The notes: generated from the letters alone by a model not told the origin. DNA of 64,000 nucleotides from Novosphingobium resinovorum (GCF_027922145.1 NZ_BSFC01000024.1:248001-312000); one strand, 5' to 3'; numbered from the stretch's first letter, positions 12,132-21,139 are shown. A program made the numbers and translations.

Positions 12132-12443
12132 TCAGGGGAGTTGCATCACCATTTCGTCGGGACGCGCGACGTTCAGGTTGCTGCGGACCAGTTCGCCCGC
12201 GAGGTCGGGATCCATCTTCTTGGGATCGAGCAGTGCGACGCGGTTCTTGAGATGATCGCGATCGACCTTGAGATCGACCAGTTGCTTCTCGCGCTGATCG
12301 AGCAGGCGCTGGTTCTCACCCCAGGCAAGCAAGCCGCTGGGTCCGGCGACGCACCAGAGACCCATGAGCAACAGCAGCGCGAGGGCAAGGCCCTTCACGA
12401 GACGTTCTCTGGCTATGTTGGTGTCCTGTCGCACGGTCCGCAT
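12132..12443 (-). CDS. ftsB: Septum formation initiator, FtsB/DivIC family
   Basis: The 103-residue protein has a short cytoplasmic N-terminus, one membrane helix (about residues 16-35) and a periplasmic coiled coil (ENQRLLDQREKQLVDLKVDRDHLKNRVALLDP), the FtsB architecture. With FtsL and FtsQ, FtsB links the divisome to septal cell-wall synthesis. The segment ending DPKKMDPDLAGELVRSNLNVARPDEMVMQLP is typical of the alphaproteobacterial branch. The start codon lies only 9 bp downstream of a GANTC-bearing palindrome and has a weak ribosome-binding site. Confidence 0.88.
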   Translation of the reverse strand: MRTVRQDTNIARERLVKGLALALLLLMGLWCVAGPSGLLAWGENQRLLDQREKQLVDLKVDRDHLKNRVALLDPKKMDPDLAGELVRSNLNVARPDEMVMQLP

Positions 12444-12452
12444 ATGTCGCTT

Positions 12453-12468
12453 GAATCACATGTGATTC
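12453..12468. promoter_or_regulatory. 16-bp palindrome with two GANTC methylation sites before ftsB
   Basis: GAATCACATGTGATTC is a perfect palindrome whose outer five bases on each side are CcrM target sites (12453-12457 and 12464-12468). It ends 9 bp before the ftsB start codon, where a Shine-Dalgarno or the -10 region of a leaderless promoter would lie. In Caulobacter several division genes are controlled by GANTC methylation through GcrA, so a similar switch is plausible here. This is an inference from position and symmetry. Confidence 0.55.
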
Positions 12469-12620
12469 GGGGTTGCAAGCCCAAACTCTAAAGGATTCCT
12501 GCCGTTTGCGACAGGTGGAGGAGAAGTGCTGGAAACATGCGGGCAAAGTTTTCGTGTTGATAAGTTTCGCAAGGCGTCAAGTGTTAACTAGACGACGTTA
12601 AGAGCGCCTAACGGACGCAG

Positions 12621-12656
12621 GGGTTTACCACCCCTGCACCCCGTATACCGTCGAGG
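12621..12656. repeat. 36-bp dispersed repeat, copy 1
   Basis: This segment matches 33496-33531 with one substitution and two single-base indels; the shared core is CACCCCGTATAC. A second short match (AAAATA-CC) lies on the same side of both copies, at about 12700 and 33546. Both copies are in gene-free DNA. See the finding for the comparison. Confidence 0.6.
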
Positions 12657-12836
12657 TCACGCGCGACGCATTCTTACGCCCGACGGTGAGATGGAAGACA
12701 AAATAGCCTTCGGCGCCATCTTGGCTGACAAGGCTGCACGCACAACGACGACCGTATGGGGTCTGGGACGATGGCCCCAGATTCCTTCTGTTGATCTTGT
12801 TCCGCTTTCCCGCCAAGCCTGCTAGGCGCTCGCGCC

Positions 12837-14720
12837 ATGTTGAGCATTCGCGATATCACCGTGCGCCTTGGCGGCCGCACCATCATCGACGGCGCGTCGG
12901 CCACGCTGCCGCAGAACGGCAAGATCGGGCTGATCGGCCGTAACGGCGCCGGCAAGTCCACGCTGGTGAAGACCATCATTGGCGAACTCGATCCCGACGG
13001 CGGTTCGGTCGAGATGCCGCGCCGTGCGCGTCTCGGCTACATTGCGCAGGAGGCACCCAACGGCACCCGAACCCCATTCGAGGCAGTGGTAGAAGCCGAC
13101 ACCGAGCGCACCGCGCTTCTGGCCGAGGCCGAGACGTGCACCGATCCCAACCGCCTTGGCGACGTGCACGAGCGGTTGATCGCGATCGATGCCTACACCG
13201 CCCCTGCCCGCGCGGCGCGCATCCTCGTCGGTCTCGGCTTCGACGAGGAGATGCAGGCGCGCCCCCTCGACAGTTTCTCGGGCGGCTGGAAGATGCGCGT
13301 CGCGCTCGCCTCGCTGCTGTTCTCCGAGCCCGACGTGATGCTGCTCGACGAACCGTCGAACCACCTCGACCTTGAAGCGACGCTGTGGCTGGAGAACTTC
13401 CTCAAGAGCTACCCCAAGACGCTGCTGGTTATCAGCCACGAGCGCGACCTGCTCAACACCGTGGTCGACCACATCCTGCACCTGCAGCAGGGCAAGCTGA
13501 CGCTCTATCCCGGCGACTACGACAGCTTCGAGCGCATCCGCGCCGAACGCGCTGCCCAGGCCGCCGCCGCGCGCGCCAACCAGGAAGCGCAGAAGAAGAA
13601 GCTGGCGGATTACGTCGCGCGCAATTCGGCGCGTGCCTCGACCGCCAAGCAGGCGCAGTCGCGCGCCAAGATGCTGGCCAAGATGCAGCCGATCGCCGCC
13701 ATGGCCGAGGATGCGTCGCTTAGCTTCGACTTCCCCAGCCCCGACGAACTGCGCCCACCGCTCATCACGCTGGACCTCGCCGCCGTGGGCTACGTCGAGG
13801 ACAAGCCGATCCTGCGCCGCCTCAACTTGCGCATCGATCCCGAGGACCGCATCGCGCTGCTGGGCCGCAACGGCAACGGCAAGACCACGCTGGCGCGCCT
13901 GCTTGCACGCCAACTGGAGCCGATGGAAGGCGGGATCACCTTCTCGCCCAAGATCCGCATCGGCTACTTCACGCAGTATCAGGTGGAGGAACTGCCGGGC
14001 GATTCCACCCCGCTGGAACTGATGACCCGCGCGATGGAGGGCAAGCCGCCGCTCGCGGTGCGTGGGCAACTCGGGCGCTTCGGCTTCTCCGGCAACCGCG
14101 CAACGGCGGTGACCGGTACGCTTTCGGGCGGTGAACGCGCACGTCTGGCACTGGCGCTGGTGACGCGCGACGCGCCGCACATGCTGATCCTCGACGAACC
14201 GACCAACCACCTCGACGTCGATGCACGCGAGGCGCTGGTGCAGGCGCTCAATTCGTTCGAGGGCGCGGTGATCCTCGTCAGCCACGATCGCCACATGGTC
14301 GAACTGGCGGCCGACCGGCTGGTGCTGGTCGAGGGCGGCACGGCCGAGAACTATGACGGGTCGATGGAGGACTACATCGACTTCGTGCTCGGCCGGAACC
14401 AGCCCAAGGTCGAGGCGGTCTCGGCGAAGGGCGGCGATGCGCCGGTCAAGAAGAGCGGCGCCATCGCGCGCGAGGAACTGAAGGCACTGCGCAAGAAGGT
14501 GACGGCGGCCGAGACGCGCATGAAGCGGGCACAGGCTCACGTCGACAGCCTGCTCGACGCGCTGGCCGATCCGGCCTCGGCGAAGGGGGATCTCAAGGGC
14601 CTCGCGGTCGGCGCGCTGGGCAAGCTGCACGGCACGGCGGCGGAAGCCCTCGAACTGGCCGAGACCGAATGGCTGGAGGTCCACGAGGAACTCGAAACCC
14701 TGATGGGCCGCGGGAAATGA
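12837..14720 (+). CDS. ABC-F family ATPase (YheS/Uup type)
   Basis: The 627-residue protein has two ABC ATPase domains and no membrane segment. Domain 1 has Walker A GRNGAGKST (about 34-42), signature FSGGWKMR and Walker B VMLLDEPSNHLD. Domain 2 has GRNGNGKTT, LSGGERAR and MLILDEPTNHLD. The linker between them is Lys/Ala-rich, and a C-terminal coiled coil (about 540-625) follows. ABC-F proteins act on the ribosome and modulate translation. The start overlaps no other gene, and the stop overlaps the start of the Gre-like gene by ATGA. I cannot separate Uup from YheS with confidence. Confidence 0.93.
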   Translation: MLSIRDITVRLGGRTIIDGASATLPQNGKIGLIGRNGAGKSTLVKTIIGELDPDGGSVEMPRRARLGYIAQEAPNGTRTPFEAVVEADTERTALLAEAETCTDPNRLGDVHERLIAIDAYTAPARAARILVGLGFDEEMQARPLDSFSGGWKMRVALASLLFSEPDVMLLDEPSNHLDLEATLWLENFLKSYPKTLLVISHERDLLNTVVDHILHLQQGKLTLYPGDYDSFERIRAERAAQAAAARANQEAQKKKLADYVARNSARASTAKQAQSRAKMLAKMQPIAAMAEDASLSFDFPSPDELRPPLITLDLAAVGYVEDKPILRRLNLRIDPEDRIALLGRNGNGKTTLARLLARQLEPMEGGITFSPKIRIGYFTQYQVEELPGDSTPLELMTRAMEGKPPLAVRGQLGRFGFSGNRATAVTGTLSGGERARLALALVTRDAPHMLILDEPTNHLDVDAREALVQALNSFEGAVILVSHDRHMVELAADRLVLVEGGTAENYDGSMEDYIDFVLGRNQPKVEAVSAKGGDAPVKKSGAIAREELKALRKKVTAAETRMKRAQAHVDSLLDALADPASAKGDLKGLAVGALGKLHGTAAEALELAETEWLEVHEELETLMGRGK

Positions 14721-15178
14721 GCGTCGCCTTCCGGCGCGACGGGGATGAGGAGCATCTGGAACCCAAGTTCGAGGTGCCGATCCCGCCCGGGCCCAACCTC
14801 GTCACCGCGCGAGGCCGTGAACTGATCGCAGAGAAGATCGCGGAGCTGGAGGCGCACGTTACCGCGCTGACCGAGGAGACCGCCCTCAACTCCGCCAAGC
14901 GGGATCTACGCTACTGGCAGGCGCGGCTCGACACGGCGCAGGTGCAGCCGGTGCCGGAGGGCGGCATCGTCCGCTTCGGAAGCCGCGTGCGCTTCATGCT
15001 GGGGGACAAGGCGCGCGAGATCGTCATTGTCGGCCATGACGAGGCCGATCCGGCACACGACCGGCTTGCATTCGTCGCCCCGCTCGCCAAGGCGTTGCTG
15101 GGCGCCGAGGTCGGCGATTTCGTGGACTTCAACGGCCGGGAAGAGGCGATCGAAGTGCTGGAAGTCAGCGCGGGATAA
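14717..15178 (+). CDS. GreA/GreB-like transcription elongation factor
   Basis: The 153-residue product has an N-terminal helical segment (LITARGRELIAEKIAELEAHVTAL-like, about 33-70) and a C-terminal FKBP-like Gre domain (VRFGSRVRFMLGDKAREIVIVGHDEAD...). True Gre factors bind RNA polymerase through the C-terminal domain and insert the coiled coil into the secondary channel to stimulate transcript cleavage. ATG 14717 lies in an ATGA overlap with the ABC-F stop, so the two are translationally coupled. It could be a Gre homologue with a different function, such as an Rnk-like or anti-Gre protein. Confidence 0.82.
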   Translation: MSVAFRRDGDEEHLEPKFEVPIPPGPNLVTARGRELIAEKIAELEAHVTALTEETALNSAKRDLRYWQARLDTAQVQPVPEGGIVRFGSRVRFMLGDKAREIVIVGHDEADPAHDRLAFVAPLAKALLGAEVGDFVDFNGREEAIEVLEVSAG

Positions 15179-15189
15179 CCCGCCAACTT

Positions 15190-15270
15190 CTCGTCATTGC
15201 GAGCGAAGCGAAGCAATCCAGGGCAGCACCACGACGCCCTGGATTGCTTCGCTTCGCTCGCAATGACGAG
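15190..15270. repeat. 81-bp perfect palindrome, GTCATTGCGAGCGAAGC type
   Basis: Two 35-base arms are perfectly complementary (15190-15224 and 15236-15270) around an 11-base loop. The element lies in the convergent gap between the Gre-like gene and serB. A second complete copy with the same geometry is at 59545-59625, with a compensatory change in the arms; truncated copies are at 23212-23245 and 5854-5874. It may also act as a bidirectional terminator, though there is no T-run. Confidence 0.9.
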
Positions 15271-15279
15271 AGGATAGTT

Positions 15280-16161
15280 TTAGCGCACCCAGTCTTTCTC
15301 GGGAATACCAAGCAGGCGCAGCACGCTGGTCAGGTCGCCGCGATCGATCCAGCCGTTCGAGGCCGCGCGTGCCTTGGGCTTGGCGTGATAGGCGATGCCG
15401 TAAGTCGCCGTCTCCAACATCGGAATATCATTCGCACCGTCGCCGGTCGCGAGACTGGTGACACCCTCGCCCGCCGCTTCCAGTTCGGCCAGCAGCGTCG
15501 CCTTCTTCACCGACGAATCGACGATCCCGCCGACGAGGCCGCCGGTCAGCTTGCCGTCCGCAACTTCAAGCCGGTTGCCGACGACATGCTCGAAGCCCAG
15601 CATCTCCGCCACGGGGTCGGCGAAGTGGTGGAAGCCACCGGTCACCAGCACGGTATGGCAGCCCAGCTTCTTGAGCGTTTCGACCAGCACTTTCGCACCC
15701 GGCATCGGCCGGATTCGCGTGGCGAGGCATTCGTCGATGGCGCTGGTGGAGAGCCCCTTCAGCAGCCCGACACGCTCGCGCAGGGCCTGCTCGAAATCGA
15801 GTTCGCCCTGCATGGCGCGCTCTGTGATGTCGGCGATGCGCTCCTTCAACCCTGCGAAATCGCCGAGTTCGTCGATGCATTCCTGCCCGATCATGGTCGA
15901 ATCCATGTCGGAGATGAACACCTTGGGCACCACCGGTTCATCGGCGGTGACGAGGCCGTCGGTCGTGCCGAAATGCGCGTCGAGCGCGGCGCGCAGGACT
16001 TCGGCATCATCATCAGGCGAGTCGATCTGCATCGTCTGCCCGCAGAAATCGAGCATCGTCGCATCCGCGATCCGCACGCCGCCTTCAGCCATTTGCGCTT
16101 TCGCGGCTTCGAGACTGGTCGAAAGATGATCCGGTTCTGCTATCAGCCGGGCAATGAGCAC
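15280..16161 (-). CDS. serB: Phosphoserine phosphatase
   Basis: SerB carries out the last step of serine synthesis, hydrolysing phosphoserine. The 293-residue product has an N-terminal ACT-like region (1-75) and a HAD phosphatase domain with DMDST at 85-89 (nucleophile Asp85 and acid/base Asp87), the segment TGGFHHFADPVAEMLGF (motif II) and GDGANDIPML (motif IV). The start is taken as GTG at 16161 (VLIARLIAE), the only start that keeps the N-terminal domain without a long unrelated extension. That start codon lies inside the miaA 5' end on the other strand. Confidence 0.93.
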   Translation of the reverse strand: MLIARLIAEPDHLSTSLEAAKAQMAEGGVRIADATMLDFCGQTMQIDSPDDDAEVLRAALDAHFGTTDGLVTADEPVVPKVFISDMDSTMIGQECIDELGDFAGLKERIADITERAMQGELDFEQALRERVGLLKGLSTSAIDECLATRIRPMPGAKVLVETLKKLGCHTVLVTGGFHHFADPVAEMLGFEHVVGNRLEVADGKLTGGLVGGIVDSSVKKATLLAELEAAGEGVTSLATGDGANDIPMLETATYGIAYHAKPKARAASNGWIDRGDLTSVLRLLGIPEKDWVR

Positions 16162-17134
16162 TGCGAATTCCCTTGATGCGCCATACGATATCTCAGCCGG
16201 AGACCGGCCGCCGCTGGCGCTCATCGCAGGGCCGACCGCCAGCGGCAAGAGCGATTGTGCGGTCGCCCTGGCACAGGAACTCGAACGTCGGGGCCGCCGC
16301 GCGGTGGTGGTCAACGCGGACAGCTCGCAAGTCTACGCCGACCTGACGGTCCTGAGCGCGCGCCCGACCGAAGACGACATGGGCGGCATCGAGCACCGCC
16401 TGTTCGGCGCCTGGGACGGCGCGCAAAGCTGCTCCGCGGCCGACTGGGCGCGCGCGGCTGCCGCGACCATCGCGCAGGTTCATGCCGAGGGCGCGGTGCC
16501 GATCCTCGTCGGCGGCACCGGGCTTTATATCCGCACCCTGCTAGACGGGATCGCGCCGATCCCTGGGATCGATCCGGACATCCGCGAGGCGGTGCGCGCC
16601 CTGCCCGTCGCCGAGGCCTACGCCGCGCTCCTCGTCGAAGACCCCGAGCGTGCCGCTCGCCTCTCCCCGGCAGATACCACGCGCGTCGCACGCGCGCTGG
16701 AGGTCGTGCGCTCCACCGGTCACGGCCTCACGCACTGGCAGGCACAGACCGAAGGCGGCATCGGCCACGCGGTCGCGCTTCACCCGGCGATTCTGCTGCC
16801 CGAGCGCCAGTGGCTTTATGCGCGCTGCGACCTGCGGTTCGAGCGCATGGTCGAACGCGGCGCCCTGGCGGAAGTGGAGGCGCTCCTCGCCCGCGATCTC
16901 GACCCCGCCCTCGCGGTGATGCGCGCCATCGGCGTTCCGGAACTCGCAGGCGTCATCAAGGGCGAATGGACGCTGCAAACCGCCATCGAACGCGGATCGC
17001 AGGCAACGCGCAACTACGCCAAGCGCCAATTTACGTGGCTGAGGCACCAGCCCCCTGCGGAATGGCATCGCCTGCAATGGGAAAATTACAACTCAAATGC
17101 CATAAATGATATTTTATTGCGCTTTCCGGGTTGA
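16154..17134 (+). CDS. miaA: tRNA dimethylallyltransferase
   Basis: MiaA transfers a dimethylallyl group to A37 of tRNAs that read UNN codons. The 326-residue product has the P-loop GPTASGKS (26-33), the DSSQVY motif that binds the tRNA/diphosphate site, GGTGLYIRTLL, and the C-terminal RNYAKRQFTWLRHQ segment. The first in-frame ATG (16154) is used; it overlaps the serB start region by 8 bp on the opposite strand. No later start would leave a complete P-loop domain. The last 15 codons are AT-richer than the rest. Confidence 0.95.
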   Translation: MSTANSLDAPYDISAGDRPPLALIAGPTASGKSDCAVALAQELERRGRRAVVVNADSSQVYADLTVLSARPTEDDMGGIEHRLFGAWDGAQSCSAADWARAAAATIAQVHAEGAVPILVGGTGLYIRTLLDGIAPIPGIDPDIREAVRALPVAEAYAALLVEDPERAARLSPADTTRVARALEVVRSTGHGLTHWQAQTEGGIGHAVALHPAILLPERQWLYARCDLRFERMVERGALAEVEALLARDLDPALAVMRAIGVPELAGVIKGEWTLQTAIERGSQATRNYAKRQFTWLRHQPPAEWHRLQWENYNSNAINDILLRFPG

Positions 17135-17305
17135 CCTGACATATCCACATGCCTAGAGGCCGATCCTACCTCGCTGATGGAAGTTATGCGGGGAGGAGAG
17201 GAGACGACCCGGTACGCCCAAGCCGACGTGCCGGGTCGGATTCATTAGGGAGGCAGCCGGAATTGCCGGTGCTCCCGCCCGAACGAATTAATGAAGGAAT
17301 GTATT
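17135..17305 (+). promoter_or_regulatory. Leader region of the ilvBNC genes with two hairpins
   Basis: Between miaA and ilvB, a hairpin with an 8-bp stem (CGACCCGG / CCGGGTCG, 17205-17238) is followed by a second imperfect hairpin (GGGAG...CTCCC, 17248-17276) about 30 bp before the ilvB start. The layout suggests RNA-level control of branched-chain amino acid synthesis, but no T-run follows either hairpin. The short frame in the leader (17177-17248, 23 codons) is not rich in Ile, Val or Leu, so classical attenuation is not supported. Confidence 0.4.
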
Positions 17306-19048
17306 GTGAGTGAAGAGCGCAGCGGCGCGAGCATCCTGGTCGAAAGCCTGGTCAAGCAGGGGGTCGAGTTCGTATTCGGCTATCCCGGCGGCGCCGTGCT
17401 ACCGATCTACGACGCTCTCTTCGGTGACGAACGACTTCGCCACATCCTCGTCCGCCACGAGGCCGGTGCGGCGCACGCCGCCGAAGGTTATGCACGCTCG
17501 ACCGGCAAGCCCGGCATTGTGCTCGTCACCTCGGGCCCGGGCGCGACCAACGCGATCACCGGCATCGCCGACGCCTACATGGATTCGATTCCGATGGTCG
17601 TCATCACCGGCCAGGTCCCGACCGGGCTGATCGGCTCGGATGCGTTCCAGGAAGCGGACACCGTCGGTATCTCGCGCCACTGCACCAAGCACAATTATCT
17701 GGTGAAGGACCCGGCCGACCTTGCCGCGATCGTCGACGAGGCGTTCCAGATCGCCACCACCGGCCGCCCCGGCCCGGTGCTGATCGACATTCCCAAGGAC
17801 GTCCAGATCGCCATGGCGACGTGGAGCGACGGCCCGATCCAGCGCAAGCAGCGCTACAGCCCGCGCACCGAAGGCACCCCGGACGAGATCGCCCGCGCGG
17901 TCGCCATGCTGGCGAATGCCAAGGCGCCGGTGTTCTACACCGGCGGCGGCGTCATCAACTCGGGCCCGCGCGCAACCGCGCTGCTGCGTGAACTGCAGGC
18001 GAAGACCGGCGCGGCCGTCACCTCGACGCTGATGGGCCTCGGCGCCTTCCCGGCCGACCACGCCGACTGGCTGGGCATGCTGGGTATGCACGGCACGTTC
18101 GAGGCCAACATGGCGATGAACCAGGCGGACCTGATCGTCTGTGTCGGCGCCCGCTTCGACGACCGCGTGACCGGCCGCCTCGACGCCTTCGCGCCAAATT
18201 CGGAAAAGATCCACATCGACATCGACCGCGCCTCGATCAACAAGACGGTGCCGGTCGACCTGCCGATCATTGGTGACTGCGCCACCGTCCTCGACCAGAT
18301 GCTGGCCGAGTGGGGCACCCGCAAGGGGCAGGATCTCACGGGCTGGAAGGCCCGCATCGACGGCTGGCGCGAGCGCAAGAGCCTCGCCTACCCCGCCAAC
18401 GCGGAAGCGATCATGCCGCAGCTGGCGATCGAGCGCTTGTACGAGCTGACCAAGTCGAAGGCCCCGGTGATCTCCACCGAAGTCGGACAGCACCAGATGT
18501 GGGCGGCACAGTACTTCCCGTTCTTCAAGCCCAACAAGTGGCTGACGTCGGGCGGGCTGGGCACAATGGGCTACGGCCTGCCCGCAGCGATCGGCGCGCA
18601 GTGCGGCAACCCGGACAGCCTCGTCATCGACATCGCGGGCGACGCCTCGATCCAGATGAACATTCAGGAACTGGGCACCGCCACGCAGTACCGCCTGCCG
18701 GTCAAGGTCTTCATCCTCAACAACGAGTGGATGGGCATGGTCCGCCAGTGGCAGGAACTGACGTACGAGAGCCGCTATTCGAATTCCTACTCCGATAGCC
18801 TGCCCGACTTCGTGAAGCTTGCCGAAGCCTACGGCTGGAAGGGCATCCGCATCGAGAACGAGAGCGAGCTCGATGCGGGCATCCAGGCGATGATCGACCA
18901 TCCCGGTCCGGTGATCGTCGACTGCCTGGTCCACAAGGAAACCAACTGCTTCCCGATGATCCCCTCGGGCGCCGCGCATACCGACATGATCCTCTACGGC
19001 GACAGCGTTGCCGGCACGATGGACGACGAAGCCAAAGCGCTGGTCTGA
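17306..19048 (+). CDS. ilvB: Acetolactate synthase, large (catalytic) subunit
   Basis: The enzyme condenses two pyruvates, or pyruvate and 2-oxobutyrate, in valine, leucine and isoleucine synthesis. The 580-residue protein shows the N-terminal thiamine-diphosphate half (FGYPGGAVLPIYDAL with the RHEAGAAHAAEGYAR glutamate segment), the central FAD-binding region and the C-terminal metal/ThDP motif GDASIQMNIQELGTATQYRLPVKVFILNN. I chose GTG at 17306 over the in-frame ATG at 17291 because GAAGGAA at 17293-17299 is a good ribosome-binding site for the GTG and would lie inside the longer frame. Confidence 0.95.
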   Translation: MSEERSGASILVESLVKQGVEFVFGYPGGAVLPIYDALFGDERLRHILVRHEAGAAHAAEGYARSTGKPGIVLVTSGPGATNAITGIADAYMDSIPMVVITGQVPTGLIGSDAFQEADTVGISRHCTKHNYLVKDPADLAAIVDEAFQIATTGRPGPVLIDIPKDVQIAMATWSDGPIQRKQRYSPRTEGTPDEIARAVAMLANAKAPVFYTGGGVINSGPRATALLRELQAKTGAAVTSTLMGLGAFPADHADWLGMLGMHGTFEANMAMNQADLIVCVGARFDDRVTGRLDAFAPNSEKIHIDIDRASINKTVPVDLPIIGDCATVLDQMLAEWGTRKGQDLTGWKARIDGWRERKSLAYPANAEAIMPQLAIERLYELTKSKAPVISTEVGQHQMWAAQYFPFFKPNKWLTSGGLGTMGYGLPAAIGAQCGNPDSLVIDIAGDASIQMNIQELGTATQYRLPVKVFILNNEWMGMVRQWQELTYESRYSNSYSDSLPDFVKLAEAYGWKGIRIENESELDAGIQAMIDHPGPVIVDCLVHKETNCFPMIPSGAAHTDMILYGDSVAGTMDDEAKALV

Positions 19049-19064
19049 GGACAAGAGACGAACC

Positions 19065-19583
19065 ATGATGCACATCCAGCATGAAGCCGAGGAACGGCAC
19101 GTCCTGACCGTGACGGTCGACAACGAGGCGGGTATTCTCGCCAAGATCGCAGGGCTCTTCACCGCGCGCGGCTACAACATCGACAGCCTCACCGTGGCCG
19201 ACATCACCGACAACCATTCGGTGAGCCGGATCACGATCGTGACGCACGGCCCGCGCAGCCAGATCGACCAGATCCACGCGCAGCTCGAGCGTCTGGTGCC
19301 GGTTCACAAGGTCGTCGATCTCACCGAAGTCGGCCCGCATGTGGCGCGCGAACTGGCGCTGGTGAAGGTCGCGGGCATCGGCGAGAAGCGTGTCGAGGCC
19401 CTGCGCATCGCCGACGTGTTCCGCGCAAGGCCCGTCGACACCACGACCGAGAGCTTCATCTTCGAGATGACCGGCGCGCCGGACAAGATCGACAGCTTCG
19501 TGGCGCTGATGCGCGATCTCGGCCTCGTCGAGGTCGGCCGCACCGGCATCGTCGCCATGGCCCGCGGGCCGGAAGAAGCCTGA
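19065..19583 (+). CDS. ilvN: Acetolactate synthase, small (regulatory) subunit
   Basis: The 172-residue product has an N-terminal ACT domain (HVLTVTVDNEAGILAKIAGLFTARGYNIDSLTVA), which binds valine and mediates feedback inhibition, and the C-terminal ALS small-subunit domain. ATG 19065 follows the ilvB stop after 16 bp; an upstream in-frame start lies within ilvB and is not used. The subunit activates IlvB and makes it valine sensitive. Confidence 0.96.
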   Translation: MMHIQHEAEERHVLTVTVDNEAGILAKIAGLFTARGYNIDSLTVADITDNHSVSRITIVTHGPRSQIDQIHAQLERLVPVHKVVDLTEVGPHVARELALVKVAGIGEKRVEALRIADVFRARPVDTTTESFIFEMTGAPDKIDSFVALMRDLGLVEVGRTGIVAMARGPEEA

Positions 19584-19628
19584 ATTTCAAAATTGCGTCG
19601 GCCCGGCCGGGCGGCGCTTGGACAATAA

Positions 19629-20684
<1,056 letters not shown>

Positions 20685-20704
20685 GGTTCATCCGAATCCT
20701 TGCG

Positions 20705-20745
20705 GCGGGCGGGTGGTCGAAAGGCTGCCCGCCCGCTTTGCTTTG
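20705..20745 (+). terminator. Terminator of the ilvBNC genes
   Basis: A perfect 9-bp stem (GCGGGCGGG / CCCGCCCGC) with a 14-base loop is followed by a T-rich tail (TTTGCTTT). It lies 20 bp after the ilvC stop and just before the 3' end of the convergent HNH gene, which it may also insulate. Confidence 0.75.
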
Positions 20746-20747
20746 GC

Positions 20748-21026
20748 TCACCACTTCCGCCGCGTCGGCGCATGAAAATCCGGCGGCTTTCCCGCCACCC
20801 AGCGCACGAACCGCGCGATCTCTTCCACCTTCAGAAGCTCCGCGCTTTCCGGCTTCATCCGCGCCAGTTGCACATTGCCCAGCGCCGCGTGGATCGTCCG
20901 GTGACAGATCGGATGAAGCGGCACCGTCTCGCGCCCTCCCCGGCTCTTGGGCACCGGGTGATGCCATTCCACCTTGCGCCCCAGCGGCCGTCCGCACAGC
21001 CAGCAGGTGCGATCGTCATCGTCCAC
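20748..21026 (-). CDS. Small HNH endonuclease-fold protein
   Basis: The 92-residue protein has a CWLCG zinc-knuckle pair, the HH of WHHPVPKSRGG, and the second metal site CHRTIH, together a complete HNH/ββα-metal fold. HNH proteins of this size can be nicking enzymes, parts of restriction or repair systems, or diverged non-nucleases. It stands alone between ilvC and cpaF and has no partner gene that would point to a restriction or phage system. The start ATG at 21026 gives MDDDDRTC. Confidence 0.8.
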   Translation of the reverse strand: MDDDDRTCWLCGRPLGRKVEWHHPVPKSRGGRETVPLHPICHRTIHAALGNVQLARMKPESAELLKVEEIARFVRWVAGKPPDFHAPTRRKW

Positions 21027-21139
21027 TTCGCCCTCCGGTGCAGCGCATTAGTAAGTTATCAAAGTTTCAACCTTAACAGTGCCTGGAATTAGGCATGGAT
21101 CGCCCCCTTCCAAGGGCGGCGCTTGAGGTTGACGGTTTC

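Larger units (their letters stand above)
12444..12836. other. Intergenic stretch between ftsB and the ABC-F gene
   Basis: About 390 bp separate the divergent genes. The stretch holds the GANTC palindrome (12453-12468), an AT-richer part around 12540-12605, and a short repeat (12621-12656) that recurs at 33496-33531. A minus-strand frame of 63 codons (12625-12816, ending STVYGVQGW) crosses the repeat; it lacks a ribosome-binding site and I do not call it a gene. The promoter of the ABC-F gene must lie close to 12800, but I cannot define it. Confidence 0.5.

Noticed and set aside
12582..12602. Two TTAA sequences resembling a CtrA box
   Set aside because: The spacing between the halves is 10 bases, not the 7 of the CtrA consensus.
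12625..12816. 63-codon minus-strand frame ending STVYGVQGW
   Set aside because: No ribosome-binding site, and the related sequence at 33496 breaks the frame; kept as a DNA repeat.
17177..17248. 23-codon frame as ilvB leader peptide
   Set aside because: No cluster of Ile, Val or Leu codons, and the hairpins lack a T-run.
17399..19162. Open frame of 587 codons antisense to ilvB and the start of ilvN
   Set aside because: Shadow frame with no start signal; the plus strand carries clear acetolactate synthase genes.
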